A DNA stretch of 64,000 nucleotides, taken from the NCBI GenBank assembly GCA_004557505.1, contig SFGZ01000004.1, positions 124,001 through 188,000 of the forward strand, in the 5' to 3' direction. This DNA comes from Coriobacteriaceae bacterium (GTDB taxonomy: Bacteria > Actinomycetota > Coriobacteriia > Coriobacteriales > Atopobiaceae). The stretch's first letter is position 1. Each line of letters starts with the position of its first letter. The notes beneath the pieces are model-generated. The model did no database searches, was not told the DNA's origin, and was given only the letters and a program-made list of their open reading frames with translations. Made by a program: the position numbers and the translations under genes. Of the stretch, positions 25,949 through 34,008 are shown piece after piece.

Positions 25949-27601
25949 ATGGCAGACTATTCCACGGGCGAGCCTGGGGAGGGCGTGGGCGACACCGGCC
26001 TGGCCCCTCAGCAGAGCCAAGGCCCCCAGCCCGCGCAAGGATATGACTACGCAAGCGACGGCGACAGGGGCGCGGCGTATCCCCCGAGCGCCGTCCGCGC
26101 CGAGACAGGCCAGCAGCCTGGGTCTCGGCCCGGCGAGACGGTGCAGCAGTCCCAGCCCGCACATGCCTCCGGTGGCGCAGGCGTCAGCGGCGACAAGCCG
26201 GGCAATGACAAGAGGGGCGGCGTGGGCATGCCCATCGTTGCCGGCACCATCTCCGGAGTCGTGGCGGCGCTCGCCGTGGTGCTGATGCTCGGCCTCACCG
26301 GCTTCTTTGGCAGGCCCTCGGCCTCGACGGGCCCAAGCTCCCCCTCGGGTGGCTCCGCCTCGGGCGGCAGTCCCATCAACATTACGTCGAACGCCACCTC
26401 CGCCTCGACGGCCGAGGCCGTGGCGGCAAAGGCCATGCCCTCCGTCGTCTCGGTAAACGTCACCGCCGAGAGCGGCTCGGGCCTCGGCTCTGGCGTCATC
26501 CTCGACGCCGACGGCGATATCATCACGAACTACCACGTGATCGACGGTGCCAGCTCCATCAGCGTGACCATCAGCGGCAAGAGCTACGAGGCCCATGTGG
26601 TTGGTTCCGACTCGTCCTCCGACCTTGCCGTCATCAAGGCAGAGCTCAACGGCGACTCCGTGACGCCCATCGAGATCGGTGACTCCTCCAAGCTCGGCGT
26701 GGGTGCCTGGGTGATGTCCATCGGCAGCCCATTTGGCCTCGACCAGTCCGTCTCCGAGGGCATCGTCTCGGCGCTGTACCGCAACGAGCTTTTGCAGTCC
26801 AGCCTGGGTGACACCATCTACACCAACCTCATCCAGGTCGACGCCGCCATCAACCCCGGCAACTCCGGCGGCGCCCTCGTGAACGACCGGGGCCAGCTCG
26901 TGGGCATCTGCACGCTCTACTCCTCCTCGACCGAGTCCTTCGCCGGCATCGGCTTCGCCATCCCCGGCAACTACGCCGTTGACATCGCCAACAAGATCAT
27001 CAACGGCGAGGATGTCACGCACGCCTACATCGGCCTCTCGATGCAGACCGTGAACGCCCAGAACGCCCGTTCCAACGGCCTTTCCGTGAACCAGGGCGCC
27101 TATGTGGCCCAGGTCGTCCCCGGCGGCCCCGCCGACGAGGCGGGAATCCAGCGGGGCGACATCATCGTCTCCATGGACGGCGAGGAGATCACCTCGGCCG
27201 ACGGCATGGTCCTCGCGGTTCGTTCGCACGAGATCGGCAACACCGTCGCCGTGACGGTCGTGCGCGGCAGCGAGACCCGTGAGCTTACCGTGACGCTCGG
27301 CTCCGACGAGGCGCTGCAGGCCGAGCGCGAGCAGGGGGGCTCCTCCACGACGAACGGCCTCGACGGTGACGGCGTCGGCCTCGACGGCGACGGCCGCAAC
27401 GGCAATGGCCGCCGCGATGACGGCGTCGGCCTCGACGGCGACGGCACTACGACGCGGGACCAGCTCGAGCGCTGGATCGAGGAGCGCATGCGGAGGCGCC
27501 AGGACTCCACCGGCTCGTATCCCGTCGGCAATGGTGCCAGTTATTCGGCCGAGACCAGCGGCGAGGCCGCGATCCTCGCGGCGGAGGGCCGGGCCGCCTA
27601 G
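25949..27601 (+). CDS. HtrA/DegP-like trypsin-type serine protease with PDZ domain
   Basis: A 550-residue envelope protease. A ~90-residue disordered cytoplasmic N-terminus is followed by one membrane helix (95-118), a Ser/Gly linker, an S1C protease domain and a PDZ domain (about 360-450). The catalytic triad is His196 (NYHVID), Asp225 (SSDLAVI) and Ser306 (GNSGGAL). HtrA proteins degrade or refold misfolded exported proteins. The C-terminus has a tail with repeated GLDGDG motifs and a final charged helix, not typical of the family. The start at 25949 has only a weak site (GGTGGGACG). A strong terminator follows, so it is probably monocistronic. Confidence 0.93.
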   Translation: MADYSTGEPGEGVGDTGLAPQQSQGPQPAQGYDYASDGDRGAAYPPSAVRAETGQQPGSRPGETVQQSQPAHASGGAGVSGDKPGNDKRGGVGMPIVAGTISGVVAALAVVLMLGLTGFFGRPSASTGPSSPSGGSASGGSPINITSNATSASTAEAVAAKAMPSVVSVNVTAESGSGLGSGVILDADGDIITNYHVIDGASSISVTISGKSYEAHVVGSDSSSDLAVIKAELNGDSVTPIEIGDSSKLGVGAWVMSIGSPFGLDQSVSEGIVSALYRNELLQSSLGDTIYTNLIQVDAAINPGNSGGALVNDRGQLVGICTLYSSSTESFAGIGFAIPGNYAVDIANKIINGEDVTHAYIGLSMQTVNAQNARSNGLSVNQGAYVAQVVPGGPADEAGIQRGDIIVSMDGEEITSADGMVLAVRSHEIGNTVAVTVVRGSETRELTVTLGSDEALQAEREQGGSSTTNGLDGDGVGLDGDGRNGNGRRDDGVGLDGDGTTTRDQLERWIEERMRRRQDSTGSYPVGNGASYSAETSGEAAILAAEGRAA

Positions 27602-27634
27602 GGCGGCTGCCATTGCGCCAGGGCCATGACAAGC

Positions 27635-27667
27635 GCGGCGAGGGTACTTTGGCCCTCGCCGCTTTTT
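27635..27667 (+). terminator. Rho-independent terminator of htrA
   Basis: GCGGCGAGGG and CCCTCGCCGC pair perfectly (10 bp) around an 8-base loop and are followed by five T. Confidence 0.95.
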
Positions 27668-27734
27668 GCGTCTCGCCCATTTGTGTCGCGCGGGCCGTGT
27701 AACCTTGACTCAGGAGATTGCCAAAGGAGGTCCC

Positions 27735-29198
27735 ATGGCCGAGATCAAGTGTCCCAACTGCGGAAAAGTCTTCCAGGTGGACGAGGCTGGCTACGCGCAG
27801 ATACTGCAGCAGGTGCGCGATGCCGAGTTCAAGCGACAGCTGGACGGGCAGCGCGCCCTCATGGAGCAGCGCGAGGCGGCAGCCGTGGAGGCGGCGCGCG
27901 CCAAGGCCGAGGAAGCCCTGCGCGCGGAGGTGGCCAAGCTCTCGGCCCAGCTCGAGCAGGTGCAGGCGTCGGCCAAGGTGCGGCAGGCAAACGCCGAGAG
28001 GGACGCGCAGGAGCTCCTCGCGCAGGCGCGGGGAGAGGCTGCGGAGAGGCTCGAGGCCGCTCGGCAGCAGTCCGCCTCCGAGCTTGCCCAGAGAGACGCC
28101 AGCATCGCACGGCTCACCGAGCAGCTCCGTGCCCAGGAGGCGCAGGCCAACGGTGCCCAGGAGCTTGCCGTGACGCGCGCCTGTGCCGAGCGCGACCGCC
28201 GCCTGGTCGAGCTGCAGTCGCAGGTGCAGGAGGTCTCGGCCAAGAAGGACCAAGAGATCGCCGTCCTCAACCAGCGCCTGGCCGAGCAGGAGAAGTACAA
28301 AGACCAGGAGATCCGCGATCGTGACGACGAGATAGAACGCATCAAGAACCAGCGCTCGCGACTCTCCGTCAAGCTCATCGGCGAGACGCTCGAGCAGCAC
28401 TGCGAGGCAGAGTTCAACCGCGTGCGCATGATGGCCTTCCCGCACGCAGAGTTCCACAAGGACAACGACGTGGTTGACGGCACGAAGGGGGACTACGTCT
28501 TCCGCGAGCTCGACGAGGGGGGCTGCGAGGTCGTCTCCATCATGTTCGACATGAAGAACGAAGATGACGCCTCGGTCAACCGGAAGCGAAACGAGGATCA
28601 CCTGAAAAAGCTCGACAAGGACCGCCGCGACAAGGGCTGCGAGTACGCGGTGCTCGTCTCCACGCTTGAGCCGGAAAGCCAGCTCTACAATGCCGGCATC
28701 GTCGACGTATCGTACCGCTATCCCAAGATGTTCGTCATCCGCCCGCAGTTCTTCGTACCTCTCATCTCGCTGCTGAGAAACGCGGGCATGAACGCCGTGT
28801 CCGCCCGTCGCGAGCTGGCATCCGTTCGCCAGCAGAACATCGACGTCACCACCTTCGAGGAGAGGCTCGACGACTTCAAGGAGAAGTTTGGCAGGAACTA
28901 CGACCTGGCGCGCAGGAAGTACGAGGAGGCCATCAAGAGCATCGACAAGTCGATCGCCGACATGCAGAAGGTGAAGGACGCCCTCATGTCCTCCGAGAGG
29001 AACCTGCGCCTGGCCAATGACAAGGCCGACGCCCTCACCATCCGCCGCCTGACGCGCGGCAACGCGACCATGAAGGAGAAGTTCGAGCAGGCCTCCTCGG
29101 CCGCCGCGCGGGACAGGGGAGACGAGACGGCCGCCGCCGCGGGGCTTGGCGCCGACGCCGTAGGGGCCGACGCCGTGGAGCCCGACGCCGTCGAATAG
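27735..29198 (+). CDS. DUF2130 family coiled-coil protein
   Basis: A 487-residue protein. The N-terminus carries a zinc-ribbon-like IKCPNCGKVFQVDE (Cys-x2-Cys only). Residues ~25-215 form a long Ala/Glu/Gln coiled coil. The conserved DUF2130 domain follows, with SVKLIGETLEQHCEAEFN, FDMKNEDD and YPKMFVIRPQFFVPLISLLR. The domain's D/E and K residues resemble a restriction-endonuclease-like fold, as proposed for the family, but its function is unknown. The C-terminal ~35 residues are Ala/Asp-rich with a repeated GADAV unit. The ATG at 27735 has AAAGGAGG upstream. Confidence 0.9.
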   Translation: MAEIKCPNCGKVFQVDEAGYAQILQQVRDAEFKRQLDGQRALMEQREAAAVEAARAKAEEALRAEVAKLSAQLEQVQASAKVRQANAERDAQELLAQARGEAAERLEAARQQSASELAQRDASIARLTEQLRAQEAQANGAQELAVTRACAERDRRLVELQSQVQEVSAKKDQEIAVLNQRLAEQEKYKDQEIRDRDDEIERIKNQRSRLSVKLIGETLEQHCEAEFNRVRMMAFPHAEFHKDNDVVDGTKGDYVFRELDEGGCEVVSIMFDMKNEDDASVNRKRNEDHLKKLDKDRRDKGCEYAVLVSTLEPESQLYNAGIVDVSYRYPKMFVIRPQFFVPLISLLRNAGMNAVSARRELASVRQQNIDVTTFEERLDDFKEKFGRNYDLARRKYEEAIKSIDKSIADMQKVKDALMSSERNLRLANDKADALTIRRLTRGNATMKEKFEQASSAAARDRGDETAAAAGLGADAVGADAVEPDAVE

Positions 29199-29418
29199 CG
29201 CGCCATGGGGCCTGGCGCCGCGGGGGCCCGGCGCCGCGGCGCCGGGCGCCGTCGAATGGCGCTTCGCGTTGCATGGGGCGGGCCATTGGCCGAGAGCCGG
29301 TATCTCCACCCGCGGGCCGGTGCCCGTTGGGCCATGCGAGCGCTGGCCTGATAAGGGCCCGCACTCGCGGGGCGGGGCAGAGGCGTTGGCACAAGATGCG
29401 GAGCACGGATCATTCTGC
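29199..29418. other. GC-rich intergenic spacer before csoR
   Basis: The first ~70 bases are extremely GC-rich, with nested GGCGCC palindromes, and repeat the CGCCGTCGAAT-GCGC end of the preceding gene. This suggests slippage or a partial duplication of the coding tail. No gene is seen. Confidence 0.55.
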
Positions 29419-29447
29419 TTGCATTGTACCCCTAAGGGGTATATCAT
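29419..29447 (+). promoter_or_regulatory. Promoter of csoR-copA with embedded CsoR operator
   Basis: A -35 TTGCAT (29419-29424) and -10 TATCAT (29442-29447) are spaced by exactly 17 bases. The spacer is filled by the palindrome TACCCCTAAGGGGTA (29427-29441), which matches the G/C-tract palindromes bound by CsoR-type copper sensors. CsoR bound here would occlude the promoter, and copper would release it. Confidence 0.85.
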
Positions 29448-29510
29448 CGATTGATGAAGGATGCCCCGGGGGAGTATTTCTCCCCATGCACGCACGGAAA
29501 GGGAGCCAGC

Positions 29511-29828
29511 ATGGAGGCTATCGCGCAAACGGGTGCCGAGACGTGCGCCCACATGAAGCACACCCCACGGTCAGAGGAGCTCAAGCACGATGTCACCTGC
29601 CGCATCAACCGGGCCATAGGCCAGCTCAACGGCATCAAGGCCATGGTCGAGGAGGACCGCTACTGCGGCGACATCCTTACGCAGCTCGCCGCCGTCGAGT
29701 CCGCCGTGAAGGCCGTGAGCCGCGAGGTCATGCAGGACCACCTCGAGACCTGCGTGGTCGAGCGCGTCCAGGCGGGCGACACCGAGGTCGTCGACGAGGT
29801 CATGCGCCTCTTCAAGAAGTTCATGTGA
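29511..29828 (+). CDS. csoR: CsoR-family copper-sensing transcriptional repressor
   Basis: A ~105-residue all-helical repressor of the CsoR/RcnR family (DUF156). The conserved core reads VTCRINRAIGQLNGIKAMVE, then DRYCGDILTQLAAVESAV and MQDHLETC. The Cys in RYC and the His and Cys in DHLETC supply the Cu(I) ligand set, which indicates copper rather than nickel or formaldehyde sensing. The ATG at 29511 has AAAGGGAG upstream; upstream in-frame codons lack a site, and the promoter lies too close for a much longer protein. It is followed by copA and preceded by a textbook operator, so autoregulation is expected. Confidence 0.93.
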   Translation: MEAIAQTGAETCAHMKHTPRSEELKHDVTCRINRAIGQLNGIKAMVEEDRYCGDILTQLAAVESAVKAVSREVMQDHLETCVVERVQAGDTEVVDEVMRLFKKFM

Positions 29829-29903
29829 GTCCCGCCCTGCGCGGGGTCAGACCATAGCAATGCCCTGCTCCCAGGGACGCGACGGCGAAGGGAACCAAGT
29901 GCC

Positions 29904-32534
29904 ATGAAGCAGACGTTTGACATCACGGGCATGACCTGCGCGGCCTGCTCGGCAAGGGTTGGGAAGGCCGCGGGCAGCGTGCCCGGCGTGAGCGCGGCCA
30001 ACGTCAACCTGCTCAAGAACTCGATGGAGCTTGACTACGATGGCAATCCCAAGACGGCAGAGGCGGTGATCGCCGCCGTTGAGGACGCGGGCTACGGCGC
30101 GTCGTTGCGCCAAGAGGCCGGAGGCGCTTCCTCTCGCACCTCTTTCGCGGATCCCAGGGAGGGGGCCCAACGTGCGATCGAGGCCAAACGAAGACAGCTC
30201 GTCTGGTCCGTTGTCTTTGGCGCGCCCCTCTTCTACCTGTCCATGGGTCCCATGCTCGGCTGGCCCGAGGTCCCGGGGCTTGCCGGCATGGAGGCCATGA
30301 TGGCCTCCGCGGTGACGCAGCTCCTGCTCGCCACCTGTGTGCTCTTCGTCAACCGCAGCTACTTCGTCATGGGCTTCAAGACCCTGGCGCACCTCTCGCC
30401 CAACATGGACTCGCTGATCGCCATCGGGTCTGCGGCGAGCTATGCGTACAGCCTCGTGGGGGTCTACCAGATGGCCCTGGCGCTGGGCGCCATGGACCTC
30501 GAGGGCGCCCACCATGCCATGATGCACTCGCTGTACTTCGACTCGGCGGGCACCATCCTCGTGCTCATCACGCTTGGCAAGTACTTCGAGGCCCGCGCCA
30601 AGGGCAAGACAACCTCGGCCATCAGCGCGCTTATGGACCTCGCGCCCAAGGCGGCGCGCGTGCGCCGAAACGGCCAGGAGGTCGAGGTGCCCACCGACGA
30701 GGTGCGCGTGGGGGAGGTCGTGGTGGTGCGCGCCGGCGAGTCCGTGCCCGTCGACGGCGTCGTCCGCGAGGGTGCTGCCGCAATCGACGAGTCGGCCATC
30801 ACCGGCGAGCCGGTCCCCGCCGAGAAGGGCGTGGGCGACCGCGTGACGGGTGCCACCGTGAGCCAGCGCGGCTGGTTCGCCATGGAGGTCACGGCCGTGG
30901 GCGACGACACGGCGCTTGCGAGCATCATCCGCCTCGTGGACGATGCCACCAGCTCCAAGGCGCCCATCGAGCGTCAGGCCGACAAGATCGCCGGCGTGTT
31001 TGTGCCCGTGGTCATGGCGATAGCCGTCGTCACCTTCTTGGGCTGGATCGCCGTCTTCGCCCCCGGCGACTTTGCGACCGCGTTCAACCATGCCGTCTCG
31101 GTGCTGGTCATCTCGTGCCCATGCGCCCTGGGCCTGGCTACGCCCACGGCCATCATGGTTGGCACGGAGCGCGGCGCCAAGGTGGGAATCCTCATCAAGA
31201 GCGCCGAGGCCCTGGAGGGTGCCTGCGACCTGGACACCGTGGTGCTCGACAAGACGGGCACCATCACCGAGGGCAGGCCGCGCGTGACCGACGTGCGCCT
31301 TGCCGCCGGTGTGGATGCGGGCGAGCTGGCACGTGTTGCCGCCGCGCTCGAACGCAAGAGCGAGCACCCGCTGGCGCAGGCCGTCTGCGACTACGTGGAC
31401 GAGTCGCACGCCGAGACGGGCGCATCCGTCGAGGCGACCGACTTCCAGCAGGTCGCCGGCGGTGGCGTGCGCGCCACGATAGGCGGCGCCTCTGCCATCG
31501 CGGGCAACGCCCGCCTCATGGCCTCCGCAGGAGTGGACGTCTCGGTGCTCGCCCCGCAGGCAGACGAGCTCGCTGCCCAGGCAAAGACGCCGCTCTACTT
31601 TGCCCTGGACGGCCGTGCGCTGGGGCTTCTCAGCGTGGCCGACGTCGTGAAGGCGACTTCCGCCCCGGCCGTGGCACGCCTGCGCCGCATGGGCGTGCGC
31701 ACCATCATGCTCACGGGCGACCAGGCCAGGACCGCCGGGGCCGTGGCGCGCCAGGTGGGCGTCGACGAGGTCGTCGCCGGCGTGCTGCCCAGCCAGAAGG
31801 AGCAGAAGGTCCGCGAGCTGCAGGGTAGGGGCCACAAGGTGGCCATGGTGGGCGACGGCATCAACGATGCCCCGGCACTTGCCCGGGCAGACGTGGGCAT
31901 CGCCATTGGTGCCGGGACCGACGTTGCCATAAGCTCGGCAGACGTGGTGCTCATGCACTCCGACCCTGCCGACGTGGCCACCGCCATCGAGCTGAGCCGC
32001 GCCACCATGCGCGACATCCGCCAGAACCTGTTCTGGGCGCTGTTCTACAACGCGATCTGCATCCCCGTTGCCATGGGCGTGCTCTCGCCTCTGGGCGTGA
32101 CGCTCAAGCCCATGGTGGGCGCGGCGGCGATGGGCTTCTCGTCCGTCTTCGTCGTCTCGAACGCGCTCAGGCTCTTCGCCTGGAAGCCCGGTCAGGGCGG
32201 CAAGGATAGCGTTGCGCCTGTCGATACCAAGGTCATTCCGGCCGTCGCGGAGCATGGCGCCGCGGGCGCGGCCGAGGTCAGGGACGCGGCCGCCACAGGC
32301 GTGGCCGCCAACGAGAGGAGCACTGTCATGGAGAAGAAGCTTAACGTCGAGGGCATGATGTGCCAGCACTGCGTCGCCCACGTGACCAAGGCGCTCGAGG
32401 GCGTCCCGGGCGTGAGCTCGGTGAAGGTCTCGCTTGAGGACAAGGGTGCCGTTGTCGAGGCGTCGCCGGAGGTCACCGACGCGGCGCTTGTCGCCGCCGT
32501 GAAGGACGCCGGATACGAGGCCACGGTGGCGTAG
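29904..32534 (+). CDS. copA: P1B-type Cu(I)-exporting ATPase with terminal CopZ-like domain
   Basis: An 876-residue copper pump. The order is an N-terminal HMA domain with GMTCAAC (Cys12, Cys15), eight membrane helices including the SCPCALG metal path (Cys405, Cys407), the actuator TGEP, the phosphorylation site DKTGT (Asp449), SEHPLAQ and the hinge GDGINDAP. A ~40-residue linker then leads to a second HMA domain at the C-terminus (GMMCQHC, residues ~818-823). A C-terminal HMA is unusual because most CopA proteins carry theirs at the N-terminus. The ATG at 29904 follows csoR by 75 bases in one operon. An internal start may also release the last domain. Confidence 0.95.
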   Translation: MKQTFDITGMTCAACSARVGKAAGSVPGVSAANVNLLKNSMELDYDGNPKTAEAVIAAVEDAGYGASLRQEAGGASSRTSFADPREGAQRAIEAKRRQLVWSVVFGAPLFYLSMGPMLGWPEVPGLAGMEAMMASAVTQLLLATCVLFVNRSYFVMGFKTLAHLSPNMDSLIAIGSAASYAYSLVGVYQMALALGAMDLEGAHHAMMHSLYFDSAGTILVLITLGKYFEARAKGKTTSAISALMDLAPKAARVRRNGQEVEVPTDEVRVGEVVVVRAGESVPVDGVVREGAAAIDESAITGEPVPAEKGVGDRVTGATVSQRGWFAMEVTAVGDDTALASIIRLVDDATSSKAPIERQADKIAGVFVPVVMAIAVVTFLGWIAVFAPGDFATAFNHAVSVLVISCPCALGLATPTAIMVGTERGAKVGILIKSAEALEGACDLDTVVLDKTGTITEGRPRVTDVRLAAGVDAGELARVAAALERKSEHPLAQAVCDYVDESHAETGASVEATDFQQVAGGGVRATIGGASAIAGNARLMASAGVDVSVLAPQADELAAQAKTPLYFALDGRALGLLSVADVVKATSAPAVARLRRMGVRTIMLTGDQARTAGAVARQVGVDEVVAGVLPSQKEQKVRELQGRGHKVAMVGDGINDAPALARADVGIAIGAGTDVAISSADVVLMHSDPADVATAIELSRATMRDIRQNLFWALFYNAICIPVAMGVLSPLGVTLKPMVGAAAMGFSSVFVVSNALRLFAWKPGQGGKDSVAPVDTKVIPAVAEHGAAGAAEVRDAAATGVAANERSTVMEKKLNVEGMMCQHCVAHVTKALEGVPGVSSVKVSLEDKGAVVEASPEVTDAALVAAVKDAGYEATVA
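32328..32534 (+). CDS. Possible internally initiated CopZ-like copper chaperone
   Basis: The in-frame ATG at 32328 (residue 809 of CopA) is preceded by GAGAGGAG with 7 bases of spacing, a good ribosome-binding site inside a coding region. The 68-residue product, starting MEKKLNVEGMMCQHC, is a complete heavy-metal-associated domain of the size of free CopZ chaperones. Making CopZ from within copA would parallel the E. coli CopA/CopA(Z) case, though that one uses a frameshift. This is an inference from the site and domain boundary. Confidence 0.4.
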   Translation: MEKKLNVEGMMCQHCVAHVTKALEGVPGVSSVKVSLEDKGAVVEASPEVTDAALVAAVKDAGYEATVA

Positions 32535-32720
32535 GGGCAGCTGCGCCGCACTGCCGGACGGGGCAGAGGCCGCCTGGGTCTCTCTGCGGCCCCGTGCCCT
32601 CTCGGCACCTCCCGCCAGCATGATTGTGCTGTTCGGCGGTCCCGCGGTTGCCAATGCCGCGAGGCCGCTATGCTTTCTCAACGGGATGTGCATCATCTGA
32701 CCGGAGGGTCAAGGGGCGGG

Positions 32721-32756
32721 GACGCGCGCCCCGCCATCGGCGGCGGGGCGCGCGTC
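32721..32756. other. Perfect 15-bp GC-rich hairpin between copA and the sugar kinase
   Basis: GACGCGCGCCCCGCC and its exact reverse complement flank the 6-base loop ATCGGC. It ends 26 bases before the kinase start and has no T-run. It could act as a weak terminator or mask the kinase leader. Confidence 0.6.
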
Positions 32757-32782
32757 TCGCCATCAGACGAACGGGGGACAGC

Positions 32783-33664
32783 ATGGCAAGGATTGGTGCG
32801 CTCGAGGCCGGTGGGACCAAGATGGTCCTCTCCGTGGGGACGCCCGAGGGGGAGGTCCTGGAGCGCGAGGAGATCCCCACCCAGGGGCCGCATGATTGCG
32901 TCAGCCGCATGGTGGAATGGTTTGGCTCGCACGACATCGACGCGCTTGGCATTGGCGCCTTTGGGCCGACGGGCGTGAACCCGTCGCTTCCCAGCTACGG
33001 CAAGATCCTCGAGACGCCGAAGACCGCGTGGCGTCACTTCGACTTCCTGGGCGCCTTCGAGCCGCTGGGCATCCCCATCGGCTACGACACCGACGTCAAC
33101 GTCGCCTGCCTGGGAGAGGTCACGTACGGCTCGTGCAAGGGGCTCGACACGGTGGTCTACCTCACGGTTGGCACGGGCATTGGAGCGGGCGTCATGGTGA
33201 GCGGGCAGCTCCTGCACGGCATGCTCCACCCCGAGGCCGGCCACATCCTGCTTGAGGTCCAGCCGGGCGACGAGGGCAACTGCGTGTGCCCGTACCACGA
33301 GCGCTGCCTCGAGGGCCTGGCCGCAGGCCCCTCGATCGAGCGCCGCTGGGGCAAGAAGGGCTTCGAGCTGGCCGATCGTCCCGAGGTCTGGGAGCTTGAG
33401 AGCACCTACCTTGCCGAGGGCATCGCGACCTACGTGCTGTGCTATGCGCCCCAGCGCATCGTGCTCGGCGGTGGCGTCATGAAGCAGCCCCAGCTCTTCC
33501 CGCTGGTGCGCAAGAAGGTCCTCGAGGACCTTGGCGGCTACCTCGTGACGCCCGAGCTGGCGGACGTCGACTCCTATATCGTGGAGGCTGGCTGCAAGGG
33601 CGACCAGGGCGTCCTTGGCTGTATCGAGCTTGGACGCCGCGCGCTTGAGGCGGTGCGCGGGTAG
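32783..33664 (+). CDS. ROK-family sugar kinase (fructokinase-like)
   Basis: A 293-residue ROK kinase. ATP-binding EAGGTKMVLSVG is at residues ~7-18, the sugar-binding and catalytic segment is GYDTDVNVACLGE, and the second ATP motif is LTVGTGIGAGV. The zinc site is H-x-C-x-C-type, seen as LHPEAGHILLEV followed by CVCPYHERCLEG. The fructokinase (GmuE/ScrK) branch phosphorylates fructose or mannose at C6. No sugar transporter is adjacent, so its pathway is unclear. The ATG at 32783 has CGGGGGACAGC upstream; the longer frame upstream overlaps a hairpin. Confidence 0.9.
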   Translation: MARIGALEAGGTKMVLSVGTPEGEVLEREEIPTQGPHDCVSRMVEWFGSHDIDALGIGAFGPTGVNPSLPSYGKILETPKTAWRHFDFLGAFEPLGIPIGYDTDVNVACLGEVTYGSCKGLDTVVYLTVGTGIGAGVMVSGQLLHGMLHPEAGHILLEVQPGDEGNCVCPYHERCLEGLAAGPSIERRWGKKGFELADRPEVWELESTYLAEGIATYVLCYAPQRIVLGGGVMKQPQLFPLVRKKVLEDLGGYLVTPELADVDSYIVEAGCKGDQGVLGCIELGRRALEAVRG

Positions 33665-33712
33665 GGGTGCCGGGTGCCGGGCTTCTCGGCGAGACCCGCC
33701 CCCGCCTTCTCT

Positions 33713-33859
33713 GGGCCCGTCACACGATCGCATCCGAATGTGTGACGGGCCCAGCTTGCAACACATTCGGATGTCAAACGTGTGACGGATTGCAACAGCT
33801 TTGAGTGCCGAAGCTGTGACGACCTGCGCGGGTCACACATTCGGTGACGATTGCGTGAC
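33713..33859. repeat. Array of four GTCACAC/GTGTGAC hairpins, locus 1
   Basis: The 344-base gap between the kinase and ligA is largely this array. Hairpin 1 (33713-33752) has a perfect 13-bp stem, GGGCCCGTCACAC with GTGTGACGGGCCC, and a 14-base loop. Weaker hairpins built on related words follow at 33758-33785, 33795-33817 (ACAGCTT/AAGCTGT) and 33832-33859 (GTCAC/GTGAC). A second array of the same design lies at 56616-56762. Confidence 0.8.
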
Positions 33860-34008
33860 GGACTCTCCATCGTCCCGCAGCAACTGGCGCGCGGCACGCC
33901 CGTCCCGCGCCTAGTGCCGTGGCTGCGTTGCCATCGACGCGGTCCCAAATTCTGCCGGCCGTTTGCGTTACCCTTTCTTCGTGGTTGCCGGGCACGAGAG
34001 GGGACATC

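Noticed and set aside
25536..26285. Plus-strand frame running from repeat element B into htrA
   Set aside because: It is out of frame with htrA and its sequence has no protein-like features.
25949..27601. Calling htrA secreted with a cleavable signal peptide
   Set aside because: The hydrophobic helix starts about 95 residues in, after a disordered cytoplasmic segment, so it is a membrane anchor.
29847..32696. A 949-codon minus-strand frame over copA
   Set aside because: Antisense shadow of copA with His/Arg/Gly-rich composition and no recognisable motif.
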